Shown: one piece after another, positions 7,249 to 14,524 of the stretch | Numbering within the stretch: position 1 is the first letter of the stretch | Layout of the letters: each line of letters starts with the position of its first letter | From: RFTU01 sp049423145 | GTDB lineage: Bacteria > Pseudomonadota > Gammaproteobacteria > Burkholderiales > Burkholderiaceae_C | Assembly: GCA_049423145.1 (NCBI GenBank) | Contig: JBMSQF010000042.1 | Coordinates: 1 to 23,049 of the forward strand | Direction of reading: 5' to 3' | DNA length: 23,049 bases | Translations under genes and position numbers: made by a program | The notes under the pieces: model-generated | What the model saw: only the letters and a program-made list of their open reading frames with translations | What the model was told of the DNA's origin: nothing | Database searches by the model: none

Positions 7249-7300
7249 GGCGTATTCGATCCTTATTTATCAGCGCATACTAATTTAATTGTATAGTGGG
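7249..7300. promoter_or_regulatory. Divergent blh/yeeE promoter with candidate ArsR-type operator
   Basis: The AT-rich core contains ATAC (7277-7280) and GTAT (7291-7294) as an inverted repeat with a ten-base spacer. It is placed to cover promoters on both strands: TATAGT at 7292-7297 for the plus-strand transporters, and a GATAAA box for blh on the minus strand. -35 boxes are weak on both sides. In other proteobacteria this gene pair is controlled by the persulfide-sensing ArsR-family repressors BigR/SqrR, which bind dyads of similar size. No such repressor gene is in the window, so its identity is inferred. Confidence 0.5.
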
Positions 7301-7373
7301 CTTTCCCTCAACCGCAACCGGTCCGCCGCACGGCATCATGAACCGTGGTGGTGGTTTGCACTGGAGTTCAGAC

Positions 7374-7805
7374 ATGACGATTGATTGGAGTCACTTCACA
7401 CCCTGGGCCTCCTTGGCCGGCGGCATCCTCCTGGGCTTGGCCTCGGCGCTGTTTGTCCTCGTCAATGGCCGCATACTGGGCATCAGCGGCATCCTCGGCG
7501 GCCTGCTCAAGCCCAAGGTGGGCGACGTCGCCTGGCGTGCCGCTTTCATCGTGGGCCTGCTGGCCGCACCGCTGCTGTATGCCGCGCTGCGCGGCCCCTG
7601 GGACGTGCGCATCGAAGCGGGCTGGGGCACGGTGGTCGCGGCGGGGCTGCTGGTGGGCATCGGCACCCGGTACGCCTCGGGCTGTACCAGCGGCCATGGC
7701 GTGTGTGGTCTGTCGCGGTTGTCGCCACGATCCCTGGTGGCCACACTGGCCTTCATGGGCACGGGCTTTGGCACCGTGTTCGTCGTCAAACACCTGCTCG
7801 GCTGA
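7374..7805 (+). CDS. YeeE/YedE-family sulfur transporter, first half-length subunit
   Basis: The family moves thiosulfate or related sulfur species across the inner membrane. The 143-residue protein has about four hydrophobic segments and the diagnostic motif SGCTSGHGVCG (102-112), whose Cys104 and Cys111 are the conserved thiols of the family. Full-length YeeE proteins are more than twice as long, so this is one half of a split transporter; the other half follows 17 bases downstream. I chose the ATG at 7374, after GGAG, rather than an in-frame start about 26 codons earlier that would overlap the promoter. It is divergent from blh. Direction of transport and exact substrate cannot be told from sequence. 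Confidence 0.88.
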   Translation: MTIDWSHFTPWASLAGGILLGLASALFVLVNGRILGISGILGGLLKPKVGDVAWRAAFIVGLLAAPLLYAALRGPWDVRIEAGWGTVVAAGLLVGIGTRYASGCTSGHGVCGLSRLSPRSLVATLAFMGTGFGTVFVVKHLLG

Positions 7806-7822
7806 GCCCTCGGAGTTCCCCC

Positions 7823-8275
7823 ATGAAAAAGCACATCCTCGAGCACGGCCTGTCCGAATTCCTGATCGGCCTGCTGTTCGGCTTCGGCCTGATCCTCTCG
7901 GGCATGACCGACCCGGGCAAGGTCATCGGCTTCCTCGACCTTTTCGGAAACTGGGACCCTTCCCTGGCCTTTGTGATGGGCGGCGCGATCGCCGTGGGCT
8001 TCTTTGCCTTCCGCGTGGCCAAGGACCGCACGCAGAACGTCCTGGGCGGTGCGATGCGGCTGCCCACCTCCAAGGACATTGACCAACGGCTGGTGATCGG
8101 CAGCCTGGTGTTCGGTGCCGGATGGGGACTGGCTGGTTTCTGCCCGGGGCCTGCCCTGGTCTCGCTCGGCGCGGGCCAGGACAAGGCCGTGGTGTTCGTG
8201 ATCGCCATGGTCCTGGGTATGCTGGCCTTCGAGTGGCTGGAGGGCCGCCGCGCGAAGACGGCGGCCGCCGGGTGA
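7823..8275 (+). CDS. YeeE/YedE-family sulfur transporter, second half-length subunit
   Basis: This 150-residue membrane protein is the partner half of the preceding gene. It starts with a short polar stretch, then GLLFGFGLILSGMTDPGKV (18-36), which is a typical opening of the second YeeE repeat. Later it has GWGLAGFCPGPALVSLG (100-116), in which Cys107 is the conserved cysteine. Four hydrophobic segments are visible. The 17-base gap to the first half suggests co-translation and assembly of the two products. The charged tail EGRRAKTAAAG should be cytoplasmic. The ATG at 7823 has a GGAG about eight bases upstream. Confidence 0.88.
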   Translation: MKKHILEHGLSEFLIGLLFGFGLILSGMTDPGKVIGFLDLFGNWDPSLAFVMGGAIAVGFFAFRVAKDRTQNVLGGAMRLPTSKDIDQRLVIGSLVFGAGWGLAGFCPGPALVSLGAGQDKAVVFVIAMVLGMLAFEWLEGRRAKTAAAG

Positions 8276-8351
8276 GGCCAGGGCGTCCCGACGGCCCTCA
8301 CTGACATGAACGGCAGGCCGGCATGAAGTTGCGCCTGCAACCGGATTCACG

Positions 8352-10070
8352 ATGAACTGGAAGCCCGCCCGGCCCCGCCTGACCGTCCTGGAGTGGACCC
8401 GCGACTACCGCCGCGCCGCGCTGGTGGACGACTCGGTGGCCGCGGCCATCGTCACCATCATGGTGATTCCGCAAAGCCTGGCCTACGCCCTGCTGGCCGG
8501 CCTTCCGCCAGAGGTGGGGCTGTACGCGGGTATGGTGCCACCCATCCTGTACGCGCTGTTCGGCACCTCCGGTGCCTTGGCCGTGGGGCCGGTGGCGGTG
8601 GTGTCGCTGATGACCGCCGCCGCGGTGGGCGAGTTCGCCAAGGCCGGCACTGCGGCCTACCTGGATGTGGCCCTCGCCCTGGCCTTGCTTAGCGGCGTGA
8701 TGCTCGCGCTGATGGGCATCCTGCGCCTGGGGTTCCTGGCCAACTTCCTGAGCCACCCGGTGATCTCGGGCTTCGTCACCGCTTCCGGGCTGTTGATTGC
8801 AGCGAGCCAGTTCAAGACGCTGATGGGTGTCGGCGGCGGTGGGCACACCCTGCCCGAGATGCTGCAGTCACTGGGGCGGGAGGCATCGCAAACGAACCTG
8901 TTGACGCTGGCCAGCGGCCTGGGCACGGTGGCCTTCCTCTTCTGGGTGCGGCAGGGCCTGAAGCCCCTGCTGAGGCGCGCAGGGCTGAGCGCGCGCGCGG
9001 CCGACCTGGGGACCAAGATGGGGCCGGTGGCGGCCATCGTGGTGACCACGGCCTTGAGCGCCGGCCTTGATTGGACCTCGCAGGGCGTCAAGGTGGTCGG
9101 CTCGATCCCGCAGCACCTGCCGCCCCTGACGGCGCCCTCCTGGAACCCCGCTCTGTGGCAGCAACTGCTGCTGCCAGCGCTGCTCATCAGCATCGTCGGC
9201 TTCGTGGAATCGATTTCCGTGGGACAGACCCTGGCCGCGCGGCGGCGCCAGCGCATCGAACCGAACCAGGAATTGGTGGCGCTCGGCGCGGCCAATGTGG
9301 GCGCGGCTTTCACCGGGGGCTACCCGGTGTCGGGCGGCTTCTCGCGCTCGGTGGTGAATTTCGACGCCGGCGCACGCACACCGGGTGCGGGCCTGATGAC
9401 CGGGGTGGGCCTCATGCTGGCCGCACTGCTGCTGACGCCATGGCTGGTGGCTCTGCCGCTGGCCACGCTGGCCGCCACCATCGTGGTGGCCGTTCTGGCC
9501 CTGGTGGACGTGGACACGATGGCGCGTACCTGGCGCTATTCGCGCGCTGATTTCACAGCGCTCATGGTCACGCTGCTGGCCACCTTGCTGGTGGGTGTGG
9601 AGATCGGTCTGGTACTGGGCGTCCTGGTGTCGCTGCTGATGTACCTCGCGCGCACGAGCCAGCCACACATAGCCGAAGTGGGGCTGGTGCCGGGCACCGA
9701 GCACTTCCGCAATGTGCTGCGGCATCGGGTGGTCACGCACCCGGCGGTGCTGTCGCTGCGGGTGGACGAGAGCCTGTACTTCGCCAATGCGCGTGCACTC
9801 GAAGACCGCATCAACGAGGCGGTGTCCGAGCGGCCTGCCCTCAAGCATGTGGTGCTGCAATGTTCGGCCATCAACGATGTGGACGCGAGCGCGCTGGAGA
9901 GCCTGGAGTCGATCCACCACCGCCTGCGGGACGCTGGCATTGCCCTGCACCTGTCGGAGGTGAAGGGCCCGGTGATGGACCGCTTGCAGCGCTCGGACTT
10001 CATCGCGCACCTCAGTGGGCAGGTGTTCCTCACGCATTACCAAGCGGTACAGGCGGTCACCGCGATTTAA
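8352..10070 (+). CDS. SulP-family anion transporter with C-terminal STAS domain
   Basis: SulP (SLC26-like) carriers exchange or import sulfate, bicarbonate or other anions. The 572-residue protein has the usual N-terminal signature IPQSLAYALLAGLPPEVGLYAG (about 39-60), repeated hydrophobic segments up to about residue 435, and GGYPVSGGFSRSVVNFDAGARTP near 318-340. A cytoplasmic STAS domain follows (about 455-565, with the core CSAINDVDASALESLESI). It lies 76 bases after the second YeeE half on the same strand and probably shares its transcript. In this setting it could export the sulfate produced by Sox or bring in bicarbonate for Rubisco; sequence alone does not decide. Its TAA stop adjoins the Fur box of the next gene. 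Confidence 0.92.
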   Translation: MNWKPARPRLTVLEWTRDYRRAALVDDSVAAAIVTIMVIPQSLAYALLAGLPPEVGLYAGMVPPILYALFGTSGALAVGPVAVVSLMTAAAVGEFAKAGTAAYLDVALALALLSGVMLALMGILRLGFLANFLSHPVISGFVTASGLLIAASQFKTLMGVGGGGHTLPEMLQSLGREASQTNLLTLASGLGTVAFLFWVRQGLKPLLRRAGLSARAADLGTKMGPVAAIVVTTALSAGLDWTSQGVKVVGSIPQHLPPLTAPSWNPALWQQLLLPALLISIVGFVESISVGQTLAARRRQRIEPNQELVALGAANVGAAFTGGYPVSGGFSRSVVNFDAGARTPGAGLMTGVGLMLAALLLTPWLVALPLATLAATIVVAVLALVDVDTMARTWRYSRADFTALMVTLLATLLVGVEIGLVLGVLVSLLMYLARTSQPHIAEVGLVPGTEHFRNVLRHRVVTHPAVLSLRVDESLYFANARALEDRINEAVSERPALKHVVLQCSAINDVDASALESLESIHHRLRDAGIALHLSEVKGPVMDRLQRSDFIAHLSGQVFLTHYQAVQAVTAI

Positions 10071-10099
10071 TTGCGAATCATTCGCATTTGCGATAGGAT
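10069..10099 (+). promoter_or_regulatory. Fur box overlapping a sigma-70-like promoter
   Basis: The dyad TGCGAAT-C-ATTCGCA (10072-10086) is a perfect 7-1-7 inverted repeat, and it extends to further A-T matches at 10069-10070 and 10088-10089. It closely fits the GAAT-C-ATTC core of proteobacterial Fur sites. A promoter TTGCGA (10071-10076), 17-base spacer, TAGGAT (10094-10099) is overlaid on it, so Fur with iron would block transcription of the iron-binding protein gene 33 bases downstream. This is a strong match by eye; binding is inferred. Confidence 0.78.
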
Positions 10100-10131
10100 G
10101 CGGTCATCGCTTCCTGCCCATCCGCCCACCG

Positions 10132-11199
10132 ATGCACCGGACCCTGACGACCATGGCCGTGAAACAGGCCTGCTGCGCGCTCGCCATCGCCGCTTCGGCC
10201 TGCGCTGCCGTGCAGGCGCAGCAGCCCGTTCTGAACCTCTACTCTGCGCGCCACTACAGCACCGATGAGGCGCTGTACACCCAATTCACCAAGGCCACCG
10301 GCATCCGCATTCAGCGCGTAGATGCCGATGACGCGGGCATCCTGGCTCGGCTGAAGACCGAGGGCTCGTCGTCGCCCGCCGATGTGGTGCTGCTGGTGGA
10401 TGCGGCGCGGCTGTGGCGGGCACAGGTTGACGGCCTGTTCCTGCCCATCAAATCGACCACGCTGGACAACGCCATCGAGACGCATCTGCGCGCCAAACCC
10501 GAAGCGGACGGCCGCACAGCCTGGTACGGCTTTTCCACCCGGGCCCGTGTGGTGGTGTACGACAAGGCCAAGGTCAAGCCCGAGGACGTCGACACCTACG
10601 AGGAACTGGCCGATCCCAAGAACAAGGGCCGCTTGTGCACCCGCTCGGGCTCACACCCCTACAACCTCAGCCTCTTCGGCGCCATGGTGGAGCACATCGG
10701 GCCCGAGAAGGCCGAAGCCTGGCTCAAGGGGCTGGTGACCAATATGGCGCGTGCGCCCAAGGGTGGCGACACCGACCAGGTGCGCGCCGTGGCCTCAGGC
10801 GAATGCGGCATGGCCATCACCAACACCTACTACCTCGCCCGCCTCATGCGCTCCAACAAGCCCGAGGACAAGGCCGTGATGGACAGGGTGGGCGTGGTGT
10901 TCCCCAACCAGGCCAGCTGGGGCACGCATGTGAACATCGCCGGCGGCGCCGTGGCGCGGCATTCGAAGAACACCGCTGCCGCCATCAAGTTCCTGGAGTA
11001 CCTGGCGAGCACCGAAGCGCAACAGTACTTCGCCAACGGCAACAACGAGTGGCCCGCGGCCAAGGGCGTGGTGGCTGACAACCCGGCCCTCAAGGCCATG
11101 GGCGGGCCGCATTTCAAGTCCGACCTGATTCCCACCAGCGTGGTCGGCATGAACCAGGTGAAGGTGCAGCAGATGCTGGACCGCGTCGGCTTCAAGTAG
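10132..11199 (+). CDS. Periplasmic Fe(III)-binding protein of an ABC transporter (FbpA/FutA-like)
   Basis: This protein would capture ferric iron in the periplasm for an ABC importer. The 355-residue chain has a Sec signal (about 1-30, ending AVQA), then the family opening LNLYSARHYSTDEALY and the central WYGFSTRARVVVYDK. The tandem tyrosines Tyr223 and Tyr224 in ITNTYYLARL are the hallmark iron ligands; Tyr37, Tyr42 or Tyr132 may complete the site. The start is the ATG at 10132; an ATG at 10153 is also possible. A frame extension back to 10015 would run into SulP and across the Fur box and is rejected. No permease or ATPase gene adjoins it, so its partners must be elsewhere. It converges with the DUF2796 gene. 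Confidence 0.9.
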   Translation: MHRTLTTMAVKQACCALAIAASACAAVQAQQPVLNLYSARHYSTDEALYTQFTKATGIRIQRVDADDAGILARLKTEGSSSPADVVLLVDAARLWRAQVDGLFLPIKSTTLDNAIETHLRAKPEADGRTAWYGFSTRARVVVYDKAKVKPEDVDTYEELADPKNKGRLCTRSGSHPYNLSLFGAMVEHIGPEKAEAWLKGLVTNMARAPKGGDTDQVRAVASGECGMAITNTYYLARLMRSNKPEDKAVMDRVGVVFPNQASWGTHVNIAGGAVARHSKNTAAAIKFLEYLASTEAQQYFANGNNEWPAAKGVVADNPALKAMGGPHFKSDLIPTSVVGMNQVKVQQMLDRVGFK

Positions 11200-11214
11200 G
11201 CGCGAGACCGCCGT

Positions 11215-11757
11215 TCAGCGAGTGCCCTGCAGGCTCAACTCCGGTGCGGCGCGGCGGACAACCGCCTTGCGCTGACCCTGGGGCAACACCATCTGCACGT
11301 TGACGCGCTCCAGCCGTTTGAAGGAACCGAACAGCAGGACATCGAGCCGCTGCGGCGGCGTGCCAGCGTTGCACTGCCAACGAACCTGAACCTTCGCGTC
11401 GGCATGACCCTCACGCGGCGCGGCAGCCCCCTCAAGCACTGGTGCCTGCACCGCGGCCTCCTGCACCCGGCAGGCCCCCTCTGGCCAGAGCCTGAAGGCT
11501 TGGGCCGTCTCGCGCAGCCGCGTCAACACGGCAGCCGCAGCCTCTCGCTCGGCCGGCGTGCGCGGTGCCCGCTCAAAGCCCACCAGCGTGTCCAGCGGCA
11601 ACTCCAGCTCGATCAGCAGTTCCGTCGCGTCCAGCGACAGGCTCATGCTGGCCACACCGTGCACATGGGCGCGGTGGCCCGTGTTGGCCTTCACCGCTGG
11701 CGCAACCACGAGCGCCCCGACAGCCAGCGCTGTCCAGCAGGCCAGACGAGCCTTCAA
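11215..11757 (-). CDS. DUF2796 / ZrgA-family periplasmic protein, probable metal-related
   Basis: This family is named after a zinc-regulated Vibrio gene and is often found near zinc or copper handling genes; its molecular role is not settled. From the TTG at 11757 the protein is 180 residues with a classic Sec signal MKARLACWTALAVGALVVAP ending VKA. The family motif HRAHVHG follows and supplies possible metal-binding histidines, then LELPLDTLVGFE. Two cysteines (in GACRV and WQCNA) may form a disulfide. The TTG is preceded by GAGGAT, which overlaps the stop codon of the upstream copper chaperone gene. An ATG at 11802 would overlap that gene by 35 bases and lacks a good ribosome site. The start is therefore uncertain; the family assignment is good. 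Confidence 0.8.
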   Translation of the reverse strand: MKARLACWTALAVGALVVAPAVKANTGHRAHVHGVASMSLSLDATELLIELELPLDTLVGFERAPRTPAEREAAAAVLTRLRETAQAFRLWPEGACRVQEAAVQAPVLEGAAAPREGHADAKVQVRWQCNAGTPPQRLDVLLFGSFKRLERVNVQMVLPQGQRKAVVRRAAPELSLQGTR

Positions 11758-11767
11758 GCGCAGATCC

Positions 11768-12256
11768 TCAGTGCTTGTGACCGCTGCCGTGTGGACCCCC
11801 ATGGTGAGCGCCTGAGGCCGAGCCCAGCGGCCGTACCGGCGCCTTCACTTCGACGCTCTCGCGCTTGCCATCCTTGCCCTCCACCACCAGCGTCACCGCC
11901 ACCGTGTCACCTTCCTTGACCTGCTGCTTCAGGCCCATGAGCATCACGTGATAGCCACCGGGCTTGAGCTCCACCGCCTTGCCGGCGGGCAGGTCGAGAC
12001 CCGGGATGGCGCGCATCCGCATCACGTTGTTGTCCATGGCCATCTCGTGGATCTCCACCACGCTGGCCACCGGGGAAGAGGCGGCCACCAGCTTGCCACC
12101 CTGCGCCGCGGTGATCTGGGCGAACATGCCCGTGGCTTTCTGCTGCGGCACCGTGGCGCGAACCCAGGGGTCGCCCACAGCGACCTGGGCTTGCACGGAA
12201 GTGGTCATCAGGAACAGGCCCGTCAGGGCCCAGGCGGTGAGATGGTGTCGAGTCAT
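11768..12256 (-). CDS. PCu(A)C-type periplasmic copper(I) chaperone
   Basis: PCu(A)C proteins bind Cu(I) in the periplasm and help load the CuA or CuB centres of cytochrome c oxidase. The 162-residue protein has a Sec signal (about 1-24, SVQAQ) and the full copper motif H-x10-M-x21-H-x-M: His70, Met81, His103 and Met105. A histidine-rich tail (His151, 152, 156, 160, 162) may add a second metal site, as in some homologues. It lies 34 bases after the TlpA-type gene, which could keep copper-binding or oxidase cysteines reduced, and just before the DUF2796 gene. No clear ribosome site precedes the ATG at 12256. A role in terminal oxidase assembly is inferred from the family. Confidence 0.93.
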   Translation of the reverse strand: MTRHHLTAWALTGLFLMTTSVQAQVAVGDPWVRATVPQQKATGMFAQITAAQGGKLVAASSPVASVVEIHEMAMDNNVMRMRAIPGLDLPAGKAVELKPGGYHVMLMGLKQQVKEGDTVAVTLVVEGKDGKRESVEVKAPVRPLGSASGAHHGGPHGSGHKH

Positions 12257-12290
12257 GACGCCAGTTTAGGTCGGCAGCGCGCCAAGCGAT

Positions 12291-13232
12291 TCAGTGCCCT
12301 CCCCGTGCTTGGGGATTAGATGAACGCAGCGGTCTGAGCATCACCCTCAGGCCGGCCTCGGTCAGCACGCCCAGGTGTGCCGTCACCCGCTGGCCCTGCG
12401 AATCAAAGACCACGGTGGTGGGCAGACCGCTGGACCCAAGGGCCGGGCCCAGCGCGGACGCGGGGTCGCGCCAAAGGCCACTCAAGCCCAGACGCTCACG
12501 CTGAGCAAAGTCACGGATCACCGCCTCGGTCTCGCCCTGGTTGACCAGGAGAAAGAGCAGCTCGGGATGCGCATGCTGCGCACGGGCCAAGAGGGGCATT
12601 TCCGCGCGGCAGGGGCCGCACCAGGATGCCCACAGGTTGAGCACCACCGGCTTGCCGCCCGCCAGGGCCTGGATTTCGCGCAGCGTCAGCGCAGGTGTCG
12701 GCGGACCCTTCGAGGCGACCGCAGGCACCGCATCGGAGGGCAGGCGGGCATCGGTGTCGGCGCCCGACGCGGCGACTTCCGCCAAGGGCTGCAGCATCAC
12801 CGAGATCTCGGCGAGGTTCTGACCCGGTGTCGGCTTCCACCACTGCAGCGTTTGCCCCGCCAAGGCCCACAAGGAGACACCGACCAGCACGGTCACCACC
12901 ACGGGGCGGCGGGAAGCCACCACACGCCCACGCAGCCTCCACACCAGAAATCCCAGACCCGCTGCGACCCCGGCCAGTGACATAAAACCACCATCGCGGA
13001 TGTCGAGCATGTCCCCGGGCTGCGTTGCGTAGTCGCTCCAGTGCACGACCACGTGCACCACCCGAGCCGCCAAGAGGCCCACCGCCGCAGCCCACCAAAC
13101 CGCTGCGTCGGCCGCCTCTCGGTCTTCGCTGGAACTGAACCGCCGCACCGCCCAGGTGGTGAGCATCAGCGCCAAAAGCGCCAGCAGGGGCGCTACCGGA
13201 AGGGCCAGTGGTCCGATGCTGATCGTCATCAT
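12291..13232 (-). CDS. Membrane-anchored TlpA-type thiol-disulfide protein with Lgt-like N-terminal domain
   Basis: The 313-residue protein is a fusion. Residues about 1-150 hold four to five hydrophobic segments and resemble prolipoprotein diacylglyceryl transferase (Lgt), seen in the stretch DGGFMSLAGVAAGLG (80-94). Residues about 170-300 form a thioredoxin/TlpA domain with WCGPC (204-208), preceded by VVLNLWAS and followed by a GLPTT cis-proline loop. The periplasmic thioredoxin domain would reduce or oxidise cysteines of exported proteins, plausibly cytochromes or copper proteins. In Lgt the MSFHGG motif carries an essential histidine; here the aligned site reads MSLAGV, so transferase activity is doubtful. 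Start choices are the ATGs at 13232 and 13229 or the GTG at 13250, which directly follows the stop of a 33-codon ORF. Confidence 0.8.
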   Translation of the reverse strand: MMTISIGPLALPVAPLLALLALMLTTWAVRRFSSSEDREAADAAVWWAAAVGLLAARVVHVVVHWSDYATQPGDMLDIRDGGFMSLAGVAAGLGFLVWRLRGRVVASRRPVVVTVLVGVSLWALAGQTLQWWKPTPGQNLAEISVMLQPLAEVAASGADTDARLPSDAVPAVASKGPPTPALTLREIQALAGGKPVVLNLWASWCGPCRAEMPLLARAQHAHPELLFLLVNQGETEAVIRDFAQRERLGLSGLWRDPASALGPALGSSGLPTTVVFDSQGQRVTAHLGVLTEAGLRVMLRPLRSSNPQARGGH

Positions 13233-13250
13233 CGAGTGACGGTTCCCCAC

Positions 13251-13352
13251 TCAGAACACGAGCGCATGGGCAGGCGCCTGGGTCCCCGCGGCGGCGTGCG
13301 CGTGGGCAGCCGCCAGCAGGCCGATAGCCGAAAACAGTTCACGAAAGGTCAT
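13251..13352 (-). CDS. Small ORF, 33-residue hydrophobic secreted-peptide candidate
   Basis: This short frame begins with ATG at 13352 behind a good ribosome site, AAGGGG eight bases upstream. It encodes MTFRELFSAIGLLAAAHAHA followed by AAGTQAPAHALVF. The product looks like a cleavable signal peptide with AHAHA near the cut site, leaving only a very short mature part with no cysteine. Its TGA is followed immediately by an in-frame GTG that could start the TlpA-type protein. It may be a leader peptide coupling translation, a remnant of a longer gene, or chance. It resembles nothing I can name. The strong ribosome site and exact abutment are the main support. Confidence 0.4.
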   Translation of the reverse strand: MTFRELFSAIGLLAAAHAHAAAGTQAPAHALVF

Positions 13353-13423
13353 GACATCACCCCTTTGCTGTATGGCGGCTGACCACGACTGCAACGCTCA
13401 CGTCGAACCCAGGCTGCAGCCCT

Positions 13424-14524
13424 TCAGGCCACCAACGCCACTGCCTTGATCAGGGCCCACACGGGCCGGCCAGGCGCCAGTGCCAGTTCGTGCGCCGCGC
13501 GCCGCGTGATGCGCGAAAGGATCAGGGTGGGGCCGCATCGAAGGCTCACCGTCACCTGGGACGGATGCGGGGCGTCCTCCGAAGCGTCGACAACGGCCGG
13601 AACCACGTTCTGCACGCTGATGTCGCGGGGCTGTTGCATCGCCAGGCTCACATCGCGGGCCAGCACGCGCAGCCGCACCGGGGTACCCACGGCATGCCCC
13701 GCATCGCGCAGCCACAGTTCACCACCGGCGAATGCCACGCGTGCGAGCTGCCACTTCGCCTGGCGCTCGACCACCTGCCCCAGCAGCAGCACCCCGGCGT
13801 CTTCGGCCTGCGCCATGGGGCTTTGCAGCGAAGACAGCACCTCCCCGACCGGGCCACTGATGCGCACACGGCCCTGGTCCAGCACCACCACCTGGTCGGC
13901 CAGCCGCGCCAGTTCATCCATTGAGTGCGTCACATACAGCATCGGCACCTGTGCGTCGTCACGCAGCCGTTCCAGCCAGGGCAGGATCTCCTGCCGCCGC
14001 GCGGCATCCAGTGCCGACAGCGGCTCGTCCAACAGCAACAGGCGCGGCTGCGTGGCCAGGGCGCGCGCGATGGCCACGCGCTGGCGTTCGCCGCCCGACA
14101 GCGTGGCCGGGCGCCGCTGCAGCAGGTGGCCAATGCCCAGCCGTTCGATGGCGTGGTCCAGCACGGCCTGGGCGGAGGGCGCCGCCGTCCGCGCCAGGCG
14201 CTGGCTTCGCACCAGGCCATAGCGCAGATTGCCCATCACATCGAGGTGGTCGAAGAGGCTGGCCTCCTGGAACACCAGGCCAATCGGCCTTTTGTGAGCA
14301 GGCACCCACTCACGTGTCGCGTCGTCCTCCCACACCTCGCCGCCGACCACCACGCGCGCGCGACGCGCGCGCTCCAGACCGGCCACCACGCGCAGCAGGC
14401 TGCTCTTGCCCGACCCCGAAGGACCGAAGAGCACGGTGATGCCGCGTGCGGGCAGTTCCAGGTCGACGTCCAGCAAGAACCCGGCGCGGGGCAGTTGGAT
14501 GTGGATGACGGTGACATTGGTCAT
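13424..14524 (-). CDS. modC: ModC, ATPase of the molybdate ABC transporter
   Basis: ModC powers molybdate import through ModB. The 366-residue protein has Walker A GPSGSGKSS (34-42), the Q-loop in VFQEASLF (84-91), ABC signature LSGGERQ (142-148), Walker B LLLLDEP (162-168) and the H-loop VTHSMDE. A C-terminal Mop-like domain (about 295-366) contains RDVSLAMQQPRDISVQNVVP, which is typical of ModC and binds oxyanion. The ATG overlaps the modB stop by four bases (ATGA), showing translational coupling. It is the third gene of modABC. Molybdate uptake fits the Mo-enzyme SoxC in this window. Confidence 0.95.
   Translation of the reverse strand: MTNVTVIHIQLPRAGFLLDVDLELPARGITVLFGPSGSGKSSLLRVVAGLERARRARVVVGGEVWEDDATREWVPAHKRPIGLVFQEASLFDHLDVMGNLRYGLVRSQRLARTAAPSAQAVLDHAIERLGIGHLLQRRPATLSGGERQRVAIARALATQPRLLLLDEPLSALDAARRQEILPWLERLRDDAQVPMLYVTHSMDELARLADQVVVLDQGRVRISGPVGEVLSSLQSPMAQAEDAGVLLLGQVVERQAKWQLARVAFAGGELWLRDAGHAVGTPVRLRVLARDVSLAMQQPRDISVQNVVPAVVDASEDAPHPSQVTVSLRCGPTLILSRITRRAAHELALAPGRPVWALIKAVALVA

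Noticed and set aside
6202..7296. 364-codon plus-strand frame opposite blh
   Set aside because: The minus-strand frame has all metallo-beta-lactamase motifs; the plus-strand frame is a His/Gly/Val-rich antisense artefact.
8868..10043. 391-codon minus-strand frame opposite the SulP gene
   Set aside because: SulP with its STAS domain is unmistakable on the plus strand; the opposite frame is His/Arg/Gln-rich nonsense.
10015..10131. Upstream extension of the iron-binding protein
   Set aside because: It would overlap the end of SulP and cross the Fur-box promoter; the signal peptide begins at the later ATG.
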